DNA from: an uncultured Sutterella sp.
Lineage (GTDB): Bacteria > Pseudomonadota > Gammaproteobacteria > Burkholderiales > Burkholderiaceae_F
Direction: 5' to 3'
Length of the DNA: 40,667 nucleotides
Assembly (NCBI GenBank): GCA_905206365.1
Contig: CAJLHF010000016.1
Coordinates: forward strand, 1-40,667
Positions 1-8,043 of this stretch are shown here, piece after piece. The notes under the pieces were generated by a model that was not told the DNA's origin, ran no database searches, and saw only the letters and a program-made list of their open reading frames with translations. Positions within the stretch are counted from its first letter, which is position 1. Every line of letters starts with the position of its first letter. Both the position numbers and the translations under genes were made by a program.

Positions 1-1
1 C

Positions 2-1444
2 CTAACCCACGAGCCCCTCGGTTAGCAGGTCCGAAAAACGCGCCCCACCCCACCCTCCGTGCTCCTGCACGCAGCGGATCATGAGCGTACCGTCGTCCGA
101 GCCGTTGTAGGGATGCGTGGGCACCACCTTTTCGCAGAATCGCGCGCGTCTGGCGCAGACGGCAATCAACTGCGTGATCGATTCGTCGGGGACGAAGTCG
201 ATCGCTTCCCCGACAGTGCGCGAGAGCATCTCAACGCCGAAACTGATCGCGGCCCCGCGGGCGCGCAAAAGGGCTTCGGCAGCGAGTTCTCGATTGATCG
301 CTTCGTTTTCCCCGCGCACTTCAACTTCCATCGTGGCGTGCGACGGGACGACATTGCGGCCTTCACCCGCGTGAAGCGACCCCACGTTGACGCGGGTCAT
401 ACCTTCGGCGTGGCGCGGCAGAGCCATCACGTTGATCGCGGCGTTGGCGGCCGCCAACAGAGCGTTTCGCCCCAACTGCGGCTGCATGCCGGCGTGCGAA
501 GGACTGCCGCGGAATTCGAGGTCGAGCTTCGTCGTGGAAAGGAATTTTTCCGGAGCGGCCACCACGGTACCGGCCGGAATGTCGACCCCGAGATGCGCGC
601 AAAGGAGAACGTCGACGTCGTCCAAGACACCCGACTTGACGATCGGATACGCCCCGCGCGAGCCCTCTTCCGCGGGTTGGAGGATGAAACGGATTTTCCC
701 CGAGAGGCGCGAGAGGTTCGCCTTAACGAAGCGCGCGAGCTCGATCGCCACCGCCTGATGACCGTCGTGCCCGCACGCGTGCATGATGCCGTGACGCACC
801 GAAATGAAGGACTCCCGAGCGGGAAGATGTTCCCGTGTCACGGGCTCCTCGACGGCAAGAGCGTCCAGTTCGACGCGAATCGCCACCGTCTTCCCGGGCA
901 CCCCCGTATCGATTTCCGCCACGAGCCCCGGATAGTCGCCCATCTTGGCCATGAGGGGTTCCGGCACACCCGAAAGCCGCGCGAATTTTTTCCCCTCCTG
1001 CGCCGCCTTCGCATCGCGCCCGCGAACGAACTCGGGATGAATGAACTGCGGCCCCCAGATGAGGCTGAAACCCAAGCCTTCGAAAACTTCCGCCATGCGG
1101 GCCGTCGAAAGAAACTCGGTCCAGCCGGGCTCCGGGTACTTGTGAATCGTGCGACGAAGAAGTCGCAACGCCGAAAGCGTCGACGGATTCTTCCATCCCG
1201 GAAGGAGCTCCATCGGAGGCTCGCCGTCGGCGGCAAGATCCGAGTTGGTGTCGTCGTTCGGATCGATCGCGTCGATCGGATCGGCGGGGCGGGGCGCGTT
1301 GACAACGGCATCCGCAACACGCTGCGCCGGAGTTTCCGCTGTTGCGGATTCGGCCGTCACGGGTACTGAACGGTCTTCCGATGACGACGCGGCCTGCGTC
1401 GTCGAGGGTTTCACGGGAGTCGTGTGGCGGACGGTAGTCGACAT
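2..1444 (-). CDS. AbgA-like p-aminobenzoyl-glutamate hydrolase (M20 family amidohydrolase)
   Basis: Zinc-dependent M20D peptidase/amidohydrolase, predicted to cleave p-aminobenzoyl-glutamate or a related N-acyl amino acid in the cytoplasm. The sequence follows AbgA closely: MHACGHDGH (metal-binding Cys/His/Asp region), LQPAEEGSRGA, AHLG, SHAGMQPQLGRNALLAAA, GRNVVPSHATMEVEVRG and YNGSDDGTLMIRCVQEHGG. About 77 N-terminal residues are low-complexity (rich in Thr, Ala, Asp and Pro) with no counterpart in AbgA; an internal ATG at 1213 would remove them, but neither start has a clear ribosome site. The stop TAG lies at 2-4, just after the QEHGG block, so roughly 40 residues normally found after this block (GHHN...FDFDE) are missing. 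A +2 shift after the HGG codons stays open to the window edge, so a frameshift in the G-rich stretch near 45-60 is possible. AbgB and the AbgT transporter are not visible here. The family call is firm; the substrate is not. Confidence 0.8.
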   Translation of the reverse strand: MSTTVRHTTPVKPSTTQAASSSEDRSVPVTAESATAETPAQRVADAVVNAPRPADPIDAIDPNDDTNSDLAADGEPPMELLPGWKNPSTLSALRLLRRTIHKYPEPGWTEFLSTARMAEVFEGLGFSLIWGPQFIHPEFVRGRDAKAAQEGKKFARLSGVPEPLMAKMGDYPGLVAEIDTGVPGKTVAIRVELDALAVEEPVTREHLPARESFISVRHGIMHACGHDGHQAVAIELARFVKANLSRLSGKIRFILQPAEEGSRGAYPIVKSGVLDDVDVLLCAHLGVDIPAGTVVAAPEKFLSTTKLDLEFRGSPSHAGMQPQLGRNALLAAANAAINVMALPRHAEGMTRVNVGSLHAGEGRNVVPSHATMEVEVRGENEAINRELAAEALLRARGAAISFGVEMLSRTVGEAIDFVPDESITQLIAVCARRARFCEKVVPTHPYNGSDDGTLMIRCVQEHGGWGGARFSDLLTEGLVG

Positions 1445-1539
1445 GCGGGCAATCTCGAAGAGGTCAAGGTCCCGAAAAAGGGCCGGAGTTCGAAGAGCGG
1501 GACGAATAGGACAAATCTTGGTACGCCCCGAAACACCTT

Positions 1540-1568
1540 ATTGTAACGAGAGATACGGATATTGCCGA
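1540..1568 (-). promoter_or_regulatory. Candidate sigma-70 promoter of the AbgA-like gene
   Basis: On the minus strand TCGGCA (1563-1568, 4 of 6 to TTGACA) and TACAAT (1540-1545, 5 of 6 to TATAAT) are separated by 17 bases, in a markedly AT-rich patch within the 1445-1854 gap. This would give a leader of about 90 bases before the start at 1444. I see no credible gene in the rest of the gap. Confidence 0.5.
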
Positions 1569-1854
1569 TTGGAAAACTGCGAATACTCTGCCAAAAAAAA
1601 GCAGTCTTCGGTAAAAAAACAAGAAAAGGCCGGAAAAAATACGTAGTTCCCACATGCCGCGGTCGGTAGCAGGACGGCAGGGACCGCGCGCGCCCTGCGT
1701 TGAGGCGGCGAAACGGCATACGGTCGTTTCACGGCGCTTCGCGTATGTTTTGAGGGTGCGAGGAAAAAGCGATGAGATGCGACCGAGTTGCCTATTATCG
1801 GAAATCCAATTGTCAATGCGTAAAAATCGAGGTCTTTTGAGCCCCCGTGTCTGA

Positions 1855-1883
1855 TGAAAGCCCGCCGCGTATGCGGGCTTTCA
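1855..1883 (-). terminator. Hairpin terminator downstream of the DUF945-like gene
   Basis: A perfect 11-bp stem (TGAAAGCCCGC / GCGGGCTTTCA) closes a 7-base loop, 21 bases past the stop of the minus-strand gene ending at 1904. The AAAGCCCGC/GCGGGCTTT form is typical of bacterial intrinsic terminators, although the minus-strand T tract is short. Confidence 0.7.
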
Positions 1884-1903
1884 TTGAACGTTTTTTTGCG
1901 CGG

Positions 1904-3433
1904 TCAGTGGCCGACGAACCCTTCGGGCGTCGCTTCGTAGGCTTTTTGGACTTCCCAGGAGAAGTTCCGACCGTTGAGGGTCGCCCCCTTCCGGATGTCG
2001 CCCCGGAAGTCGACCGTCCATGCGGGACCGTCAACCGTAGGCTTCTCGACGAGGAAGTGCCGCAACGTCGGCACGATCCCGCGACGCTTTCCGGAAAGAA
2101 GCGTCTCGATGCTTTCAAGCACCTCTTCGGGCATTTCCGCAGTGAGGCTCCAGCTGAGGTCCGGGGTCGTGTCGCGGGCGTTCTCGAAGGCGCGTCGACG
2201 ACGTTCCGCACGCTCGTGCGGTGTCTCGTTCTCGATGTTCGGCATCGTACTGCGGGCGACCCGGTCGGTCGATACGGTCTTCTTCGGGGTGAGGTTTCCC
2301 GAGAAACGGGCGGTCGCGGTGGTTTTCTTCCCTTCCGCGAAGAAGGAGAGATCGTCGAGGTGGAAGCTCACGGTCCCCGCTTTGCGGAATTCCCGTTCGA
2401 TCTGGTCTTCGTCGAGCGTTTCGAAGAGCACCACCGGCACGTTTTCGGCACGGGAATTCATTTGGATCTCCTCCGCGTCGAACCCGAGTTCGTTCCCGAC
2501 CTTGGGTTTGATTCGGAGCGATCCCGTTCGGGCGGAGACCGCGTAGTCGCCGTCGAGCGTTTCCGTGCGATTTTCGTAGTCGTCCGCGTAATCCCTGAGG
2601 GTTTCCTTCGGGCGCTTGGAGACACGCTGGTAGAGGTCGTCGAAGACGACGTTCAAATGCCCGCGCGGATCGAACTGATCGAATTCCACACGCGACAAGA
2701 CGCCTTCCGACTCCGACATGAACCATTCGCGCTCGACTCGTGCGAAGGGCTGCGGCAGGTAGGTGTTGCGGAATTCCCCGCCCTTCAGAACAAGCGACCA
2801 GCGGTTGCGCGCTGGATCGAAGGCGGTCACGTGGAAGTCGTCGAAGAAGGTTTCGAGCGTTACGGGGCCCGACGCTCCCGCTTTCACAAGCACGCGTACC
2901 GGAGAGCCAGCGGAGACGAGCCAGTCGATGGGCCCAACGCCGGCTTCGATGGCGTTCACCTGCACGTCGAAGGGAGAAACTTCCGCTTCGATCGTGAGGT
3001 CCTTCGAGAGAAAGTCCGTACGGTAGTCCACTGCCAAATGAGGGCGAATGCCTTTCAAGAGGTTGTAGAGCGTGGCGGACGCTCCCGTCGAATTAAGGGC
3101 GTGAATTTCACCCGAGAGGCCCAGAATTCCGAAGTGCGCGACGATGTCGAATTCGAACGTCACGGGCATGGCGGAGGGATCGTCCGGCGACCAAACGCTC
3201 GAACCGATGGTGATGCTCGCGCGGTCGCGCCAGGTGAAGATCCCGCGCTCGCGCGGCTCCGTCGTCACGATGACGGAAGCCGTAACCGCTCCCGGTTCCG
3301 CCAAGGCGGCAAGGAACATCGACTGAACGGACTTCTGATAGACAACCAGACCCGTCACGGCCCCGGTCGCGAGAATGACGATCGCCCCCGCAAGCGCCGA
3401 GTGACGCTTTAAAAATTCAATCGTGGTACGCAC
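1904..3433 (-). CDS. Membrane-anchored envelope protein, possibly DUF945/YdgA-like
   Basis: A 509-residue protein with one N-terminal membrane segment (about residues 14-32, AGAIVILATGAVTGLVVY) followed by a long soluble part rich in beta-strand-like patterns, so it is predicted to be anchored in the inner membrane with a periplasmic body. Size and layout (short cytoplasmic tail, one helix, repetitive beta body of about 480 residues) resemble the DUF945/YdgA family, but I recognise no diagnostic motif, so this is a weak family guess. The start is GTG at 3431-3433, chosen because GGGAGG lies about nine bases upstream. An Arg/Glu-rich stretch (HERAERRRRAFENARD) near residue 400 may be a helical insert. 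It lies 82 bases after a small unknown gene on the same strand and is followed by a strong hairpin, so the two may be co-transcribed. No enzymatic function can be assigned. Confidence 0.65.
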   Translation of the reverse strand: MRTTIEFLKRHSALAGAIVILATGAVTGLVVYQKSVQSMFLAALAEPGAVTASVIVTTEPRERGIFTWRDRASITIGSSVWSPDDPSAMPVTFEFDIVAHFGILGLSGEIHALNSTGASATLYNLLKGIRPHLAVDYRTDFLSKDLTIEAEVSPFDVQVNAIEAGVGPIDWLVSAGSPVRVLVKAGASGPVTLETFFDDFHVTAFDPARNRWSLVLKGGEFRNTYLPQPFARVEREWFMSESEGVLSRVEFDQFDPRGHLNVVFDDLYQRVSKRPKETLRDYADDYENRTETLDGDYAVSARTGSLRIKPKVGNELGFDAEEIQMNSRAENVPVVLFETLDEDQIEREFRKAGTVSFHLDDLSFFAEGKKTTATARFSGNLTPKKTVSTDRVARSTMPNIENETPHERAERRRRAFENARDTTPDLSWSLTAEMPEEVLESIETLLSGKRRGIVPTLRHFLVEKPTVDGPAWTVDFRGDIRKGATLNGRNFSWEVQKAYEATPEGFVGH

Positions 3434-3515
3434 GGCGGAACCTCCCTCTTCTCAAATCCCGCAACCCCGCGAGCTCGGAGGACTACGGCACAAAGGCGCA
3501 ACGGACGCGCCGACG

Positions 3516-3950
3516 TCAGATGCGAGCCGAAGAAGGAAGCATGTCGTTCACGGCCGCGCAGTCCTCGTCAAGACCGAGCTCCCGCAGCACGAGTGCTTCG
3601 AAGCGCAGCACGCGAATGCGCGCGAGCTGCGGAAGAATGGTTTCAAGCGCGGGCGGCATCGGAACGTCGGGCGCGGGAAGCATCCCGATTGCCTCCTGAA
3701 GGATGGCTTCCGACTCGGGGGTCTTGTCCCAGAAGCGCGTTTCGAGAATGTGACGCGCGTCCTTGAGGTGCTTCAGCGCTTCGACATGTCGCCCTTCGCG
3801 GTAACGAACAATCGCACGATAGGAGGCCACCGCCGCCGAACGGCAGGGGTCGTTGTCGGGTCCGAGAAGCGCAACGGCACCCGACGTGTCGCCCGTTGAG
3901 AGTGCGAGAACGACGTCGGAAAGAAGAGCGCGGGGAAGCTGATTGGTCAT
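3516..3950 (-). CDS. Small hypothetical helical protein
   Basis: A 144-residue soluble protein that I do not recognise. The first two thirds look all-helical and could form one or two TPR-like helix pairs (GDTSGAVALLGPDNDPCRSAAVASYRA..., then YREGRHVEALKHLKDARHIL). The pattern of small residues with A-x-x-x-Y/L repeats suggests this, but no full TPR consensus is present. It has no signal peptide or membrane segment. The ATG at 3948-3950 has only a weak GAAGAG upstream. It is read in the same direction as the membrane-anchored gene 82 bases downstream and could share its transcript. Codon choice resembles the neighbours, which supports a real gene. Confidence 0.55.
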   Translation of the reverse strand: MTNQLPRALLSDVVLALSTGDTSGAVALLGPDNDPCRSAAVASYRAIVRYREGRHVEALKHLKDARHILETRFWDKTPESEAILQEAIGMLPAPDVPMPPALETILPQLARIRVLRFEALVLRELGLDEDCAAVNDMLPSSARI

Positions 3951-4279
3951 GGAAGACTCTTCGTAGTGAGCTCCTCGAGAAAAACGCGGTCGGCCGACTT
4001 CGGAAGGGGTGCCTTCCGGAGTTCGTGTTCGACGATTTCCTCGTTAGAGCGGTAAGACTGGTTGGGAACATTATGCCGAAGGCGCGCCGAACCGTCGCAC
4101 GCGCGTCGCTCGGATCGACTGCAAACGGCGGGGTCGACTTGTAAAGGTTTTTGTCCGAAGGCGACCGCGCGACGCTCCTGAGGATGAGCCCCGACCTTCG
4201 ACTGTTGAGAAGACCCCGAAACACACAAGGCGTCCCGGGGTCGATGGAAAACCGCTATGAAGGAAATAAACGAGCAAAT
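3951..4279. other. Gap between endonuclease I and the small hypothetical gene
   Basis: No reading frame in this stretch looks like protein, and no RNA gene is recognisable. It presumably carries the promoter of the minus-strand gene starting at 3950, but no good -10/-35 pair was found. Confidence 0.4.
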
Positions 4280-4300
4280 GCACGGACGGACCGTCCGTGC
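4280..4300 (-). terminator. Perfect 10-bp palindrome, probable endonuclease I terminator
   Basis: GCACGGACGG, one central base, then CCGTCCGTGC: a perfect inverted repeat 78 bases past the stop of the endonuclease gene. On the minus strand it is followed by ATTTGCTCGTTTATTTCC, a T-rich tail. The single-base loop is unusual for a hairpin, so a dimeric protein-binding site is the alternative. Confidence 0.5.
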
Positions 4301-4377
4301 GACCGCATACCCGACAGGGCTTCCTACGGTCAGCCGACCCCGCCGCCGCGCGTCGCGCCCGCCTCAACCGTCACCGA

Positions 4378-5127
4378 TCAAAGACCGGCCTTCTCGCAGG
4401 CCTTCGCAACGATTTCGTTTCGGTTCTTCTGTATTTTCTCGATGCGGCGGGCGCGTTCGCATTCCCACGCGTCGACCGGGTACATCTTGTCCCAGGCGTC
4501 CATGAGCTGCTTTTGCTGGCGCGACATGTTGAATTCCTTATAGGCCGCATCCATGTATTTGTAGGTGCGTGCGATCACGCCGCGGGCGGATTCGGGCGGC
4601 TCCACGGTGTTCCCTTCGATCTTCATCTGGCACGTGCCGAAATCGGACTTTGCTCCGGGGAGCATGCCGAAATTGATGTTCGAGCGCAATGCGTTCACGG
4701 AACCGATCGCGGGATAGAGGTTGTACATGTCCGCCTGCATGTGGCGGTAGGTCATGTTCACCTTCTCGGCACAGCGCCGACCCTTGAAGTCGCGTCCTTT
4801 CGAGTCCACACAGTCGGGGTGACCGTCGCGCCACTCGGGGAAAGCCCGGCCGAAGTTTTCAGCCGGAACCACGTGCTCCCACTCCACGCGGTGCGAGCGC
4901 TTTTCGTGCTTCGACGTCGTGAAGCCGTCGGGCAGCGTGATGTTCTTTTTCTTGTCGAAGACGGCGTTGCAGTAAATCGTAATACGGTGGTCGGGATAGA
5001 CCTTTTTCTCAAGAAGTTTCTTTGCTTCGTTGAAGGAATCGATGGTCGTATTCTGCGCCAAGCCGACCCCCGCAAACGCAAAGAGACCGAGAACGGCACA
5101 CGTAACTTTTTTTCTAACGGTAAACAT
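4378..5127 (-). CDS. endA: Endonuclease I, secreted/periplasmic DNase
   Basis: Non-specific endonuclease of the EndA/NucM family (beta-beta-alpha-metal fold), expected to degrade extracellular or periplasmic DNA. The diagnostic catalytic block is HRVEWEHVVPAENFG, followed by the conserved Cys-containing DCVDSKGRDFKGRRCAE, then MQADMYNLYPAIGSVNALRSN and FGMLPGAKSDFGTC. Family length of about 250 residues fits. The chosen start (ATG, 5125-5127) gives a clean signal peptide, MFTVRKKVTCAVLGLFAFAGVGLAQ. The frame extends 65 codons further upstream, but that part is basic and not protein-like. No ribosome site precedes the chosen ATG; a TATATA element eight bases upstream suggests a leaderless transcript. 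It is a single-gene unit between H-NS (divergent) and a palindromic terminator. The family call is firm. Confidence 0.93.
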   Translation of the reverse strand: MFTVRKKVTCAVLGLFAFAGVGLAQNTTIDSFNEAKKLLEKKVYPDHRITIYCNAVFDKKKNITLPDGFTTSKHEKRSHRVEWEHVVPAENFGRAFPEWRDGHPDCVDSKGRDFKGRRCAEKVNMTYRHMQADMYNLYPAIGSVNALRSNINFGMLPGAKSDFGTCQMKIEGNTVEPPESARGVIARTYKYMDAAYKEFNMSRQQKQLMDAWDKMYPVDAWECERARRIEKIQKNRNEIVAKACEKAGL

Positions 5128-5134
5128 AACTTTG

Positions 5135-5140
5135 TATATA
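5135..5140 (-). promoter_or_regulatory. Possible -10 element of endA, implying a leaderless mRNA
   Basis: The minus strand reads TATATA at 5140-5135, then seven bases, then the ATG at 5127. That is the usual distance from a -10 box to the transcription start. No convincing -35 match lies 17 bases upstream (ATACGC). Confidence 0.35.
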
Positions 5141-5456
5141 ATTCGGTGTGTCAGGGAGCGTATTTCACGAAATGCACTCGGAAAAAGCGGACCTCGGTTC
5201 TCTTTTTCATCGGGTGCGATCGGTTGAAAACGCCGTTCGGCGTAAGCCCGATTGATTCGAGCCGTCGAACACGCATGCCTTGGACGTACGTCGACCGCTC
5301 GCGGGGTCGTCGCCAGCCGCAACGGACCGCATCAAACGGCGCTTTGCGATCGGGTCCGCCCCGAAACGAACTCAGTGTACCCGATTGACGTCAAGACGTT
5401 CGGCCCTCGGATTTTTTCCCTTTTTATCCGAAAACCCGTTTCAAAGAGGATCCTTT
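5141..5456. other. Divergent gap between endA and the H-NS gene
   Basis: AT-rich toward both genes. A TTGACG at 5385-5390 is the best -35-like match for the H-NS gene, but the matching -10 is poor. The H-NS ribosome site AAGAGGA is at 5444-5450. No gene is seen. Confidence 0.35.
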
Positions 5457-5759
5457 ATGGCTTCCGACCTTCAGACCGCCCTTGTCGAGATCTCCGAACT
5501 TCAGGATCAGATCCGCCGCAAGCGCAACCAGATTCACCGCCTGGCCGTTCAGGAGTGCCAGCGCCTCATCAACCAGGCCGAAATCCGCCCCGACGAACTC
5601 GTCTTCACGCTCGCGCCCCTCAAGCCGAAGACCGGCACCGTCAAGTACGTGGGCCCCAAGGGTGAGGTCTGGTCGGGTCGCGGCCGTCAGCCCGAGTGGC
5701 TCCGCGTCCTTATCGAAGCCGGCCACGACTTGCAGGAATTCCGCCAGATCGCTGACTGA
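5457..5759 (+). CDS. H-NS family nucleoid-associated protein
   Basis: A 100-residue DNA-binding protein of the H-NS/BpH3/MvaT-like histone family typical of Burkholderiales. The N-terminal half is a heptad-rich helix for oligomerisation (LQTALVEISELQDQIRRKRNQIHRL). The C-terminal half ends in the AT-hook-like DNA-binding motif WSGRGRQPEWLRVLIEAG, preceded by VKYVGPKGEV. The start (ATG 5457) is preceded by AAGAGGA at seven bases, and an upstream extension of the frame is not protein-like. It likely silences AT-rich, horizontally acquired DNA. It stands alone, divergent from endA. A weak hairpin (7-bp stem, about 25-base loop, then GTTTT) at about 5771-5813 may terminate it. The family call is firm. 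Confidence 0.92.
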   Translation: MASDLQTALVEISELQDQIRRKRNQIHRLAVQECQRLINQAEIRPDELVFTLAPLKPKTGTVKYVGPKGEVWSGRGRQPEWLRVLIEAGHDLQEFRQIAD

Positions 5760-6370
5760 TCCCCGGGGAGTGCCGTCGACCGCGAGTGTACTTATCCCGT
5801 GACCGACGGTGTTTTCCGGAGATCCTCGAGAGCCTCGGTTTTTCACGTGCGTACTTCAATCCGATTGCGATTTTTTCGCATTTTCGGTGTTATTCGCCCT
5901 CGAAAACCGGGGCTTTCTTTCGGGCTTGCAAAGGCCCTGCCGTTCAACCTTTTGCCGCCTTTGCGAGCCGGCCACGATGGATCGGGACGCAGATTCACTT
6001 CCGCGTCCCGTTTCGTTTCGAGCGACCGGCAGCTCCGGAAAGCGCGGTGTGCAAGTCGCCCGATCGAACGAGTAGTTCGGAGCGAACGTCAAGGAGCAGT
6101 TCTTCCGGTAGTTGTCCCCCGACCTACGTTCGACCTCACCGCAGAAACCCATGTTCTGACGGAACTGCGAATCCCGTACGTACCCGCAGAGAAGGAGGTC
6201 GAAAGTGCGGCTGTCAAAGCCGAGGCACGTCCTCTCCGACGCAACCCGCCCAACGGCGCCCCTTCATCGCCCGAATGCCCGTCGTTGTACACTTTCCCGA
6301 CTACGTCGGTGCCGATCTTCACGCCCGAACGCCGCCCGTTCCCTTCTTCAAAGCTTCCACAGCCCTTCCC
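5760..6370. other. Long gap before the MazG-like gene
   Basis: About 610 bases. Open frames cross it, including one continuous with the downstream gene, but their translations (many Ser/Arg/Pro, no hydrophobic pattern) do not look like protein. The first part (5835-5900) is T-rich. I see no RNA gene, repeat or mobile-element end. A weak H-NS terminator at 5771-5813 is possible. Confidence 0.4.
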
Positions 6371-7792
6371 ATGACCGAGAATTCCATTTCCGCCGACACC
6401 GTGCGTGCGATCCTTCAGTTCCGCGACGACCGCAACTGGGCGACTTTTCACCACCCGAAGGACCTGGCGCTCTCGATTTCGATCGAAGCGGCCGAGCTTC
6501 TGGAATGTTTCCAGTGGAGCGGCACGGACGCGGACGTGTCGGAAAAGCGCGGCCGTCAGGCGGAAGAACTCGCGGACGTTTTGATTTACGGGGTGCTTCT
6601 TGCCGATCGTCTTGGAATAGACCTCAATGCCGTCGTGCGTGCAAAGCTCGCGAAGAACGCCGAACGGTACCCCGCCGAAACGTGTCGCGAAGGATCCTCC
6701 GACGCGGAGCGACTCGAAACCTACGGTCGGGTGAAGGGCGAAGCCCGTTCGGAGAGTCGCAAGGAAACGGAGGAGACCGACGTCATCCCGCAACTCTCGC
6801 CCGAAGACGAGATGCTCGAACACCTCCGAACGACGGCCTCCGCCTACGCGAAGCACCTCACGTCCGTTCGACACCGACCGGGAACATGGGCGTCCGACGA
6901 CGAGAACCGCATCGTCTTCACGCGCTATACGCCGGAGACCACCGACTTCTGGCGGGAACTCGATTCGTTGCGGGCATCGGAAGCGGGAGACGGTCTTCTC
7001 AAGAGCTCGATCTACGGCACGACCGTTCGGATCGACGACGTTTCGACGGAAAAGCTTCGTCACCTCTCGCCCGCGGATGCCTTTGCCGTTCTCGTCACGC
7101 TCCTTCGTGAAGAACGCATCGAAGACGGCGCCTGGCAACGGTGGGCGGCGGGACGGCGCCTTGAAGCCCTGCTCTCGGTCTTTGCCGCAACGAACGACGA
7201 AGACGATTCGAATCCGTGCAACTCCGGCTCGCACGACCGCTCGAGCGACACCGTGACATCGGGCTTTGTGCAGTCCTTCGGGAGTTCGACGCCTTCCCTT
7301 CGGGCTTTCACCGCGAATGCGGCTTCGGCGGCTACTTCGCCGAATTCCGATACGAGTGCGACACCGGCGCGTGTTTCCTCAACTTTCCCGTCGTCCGCTT
7401 CTTCCCGTCCCACCGGTCCTTTTGCCGATTTGATCGGGTTGCTGCCCTTCCTTGAACGTGCCGAAGCAAACCCGACGATTCTCGGTCGGACGACCATGAC
7501 CCCGATGGGCCCCGCCTTCACGTACGGCCCCGAAGCGGCCGAAGCACGACGGCTTCTTTCGGGTTATTCGGACGGAAACTATGTGGCGGTTCTGGAGTCG
7601 CGCGGTATCGCCTCGTGGCGCGACGCGGACCCCGATCGGGCGGACGGCCGTCTGATCGGCGCCCTCATCACGGATATTCTCCGTTCCGAGCGCGACCGCC
7701 CCGCGGTCTTCGTCGAAGCGGTGGAAAAGGGATTCCTCACGCGTCTCGTGAAGCGCGTCGCGACGCTTCTGCGGAATCCCGGCCGAAACTGA
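6371..7792 (+). CDS. MazG-fold protein with two C-terminal DUF6508-like modules
   Basis: A 473-residue three-part protein. Residues 1-100 form a MazG-type all-alpha NTP-pyrophosphohydrolase domain: the metal-binding ExxE pair is E39/E42 (SIEAAELLE) and the second half is E66/D69 (EELADVLIYG), followed by AKLAKNAERYP. This domain would hydrolyse non-canonical or alarmone-type nucleotides. Residues about 148-270 and 350-466 resemble each other (YTPETTDFWRELDSL vs YGPEAAEARRLLSGY; AFAVLVTLLREERIEDGAWQRW vs LIGALITDILRSERDRPAVFVE), and both resemble DUF6508, a domain of unknown role. A Ser/Thr/Ala-rich linker (276-346) separates them. The ATG at 6371 is chosen because the MazG domain starts at once; there is no good ribosome site. 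Stand-alone MazG proteins are usually 100-120 residues, so the fusion is notable. The MazG call is firm; DUF6508 is moderate. Confidence 0.75.
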   Translation: MTENSISADTVRAILQFRDDRNWATFHHPKDLALSISIEAAELLECFQWSGTDADVSEKRGRQAEELADVLIYGVLLADRLGIDLNAVVRAKLAKNAERYPAETCREGSSDAERLETYGRVKGEARSESRKETEETDVIPQLSPEDEMLEHLRTTASAYAKHLTSVRHRPGTWASDDENRIVFTRYTPETTDFWRELDSLRASEAGDGLLKSSIYGTTVRIDDVSTEKLRHLSPADAFAVLVTLLREERIEDGAWQRWAAGRRLEALLSVFAATNDEDDSNPCNSGSHDRSSDTVTSGFVQSFGSSTPSLRAFTANAASAATSPNSDTSATPARVSSTFPSSASSRPTGPFADLIGLLPFLERAEANPTILGRTTMTPMGPAFTYGPEAAEARRLLSGYSDGNYVAVLESRGIASWRDADPDRADGRLIGALITDILRSERDRPAVFVEAVEKGFLTRLVKRVATLLRNPGRN

Positions 7793-7841
7793 ACGCCAAG
7801 TCCGTATCGGGAGTCCGAATTGTCCTACGCTATCGCCGCGA

Positions 7842-7868
7842 TTGTGCCGTAAATACGGTATTTATAAG
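7842..7868 (+). promoter_or_regulatory. Weak candidate promoter of the hydrogenase gene
   Basis: TTGTGC (7842-7847) and TATAAG (7863-7868) are 15 bases apart. A small inverted repeat, CCGTA-AA-TACGG (7848-7859), fills the spacer. No FNR-type TTGAT-N4-ATCAA box is present. Confidence 0.3.
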
Positions 7869-8043
7869 ACTTTTCTTCGGTTTCGTCTCCCGCCGCTGCG
7901 ATCGGGGACTAAAATGTTGCGAAGCATCGGATGCGGGCGTCGACAACGCGTCGCCCCCTTTGCCCCGGGCTCCCCGAGCCCTCGTGGCGCGGCACGAACT
8001 GCGCCCGACCGAACGACCCCTAGAAAACAACCGACTCCGACAC

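Noticed and set aside
1847..3412. 521-codon plus-strand frame opposite the DUF945-like gene
   Set aside because: The minus-strand protein has a membrane anchor, a ribosome site and a downstream terminator. The plus translation lacks hydrophobic or domain structure, but since the minus gene is itself of unknown function I am less certain than for the other shadows.
4280..4300. Palindrome as a regulator operator
   Set aside because: Its place after the endA stop with a T-rich tail makes a terminator more likely, though the one-base loop leaves doubt.
5786..6370. Extended N-terminus of the MazG-like protein
   Set aside because: The frame is open for 195 further codons, but they are Ser/Arg/Pro-rich without pattern, and the MazG domain starts directly at ATG 6371.
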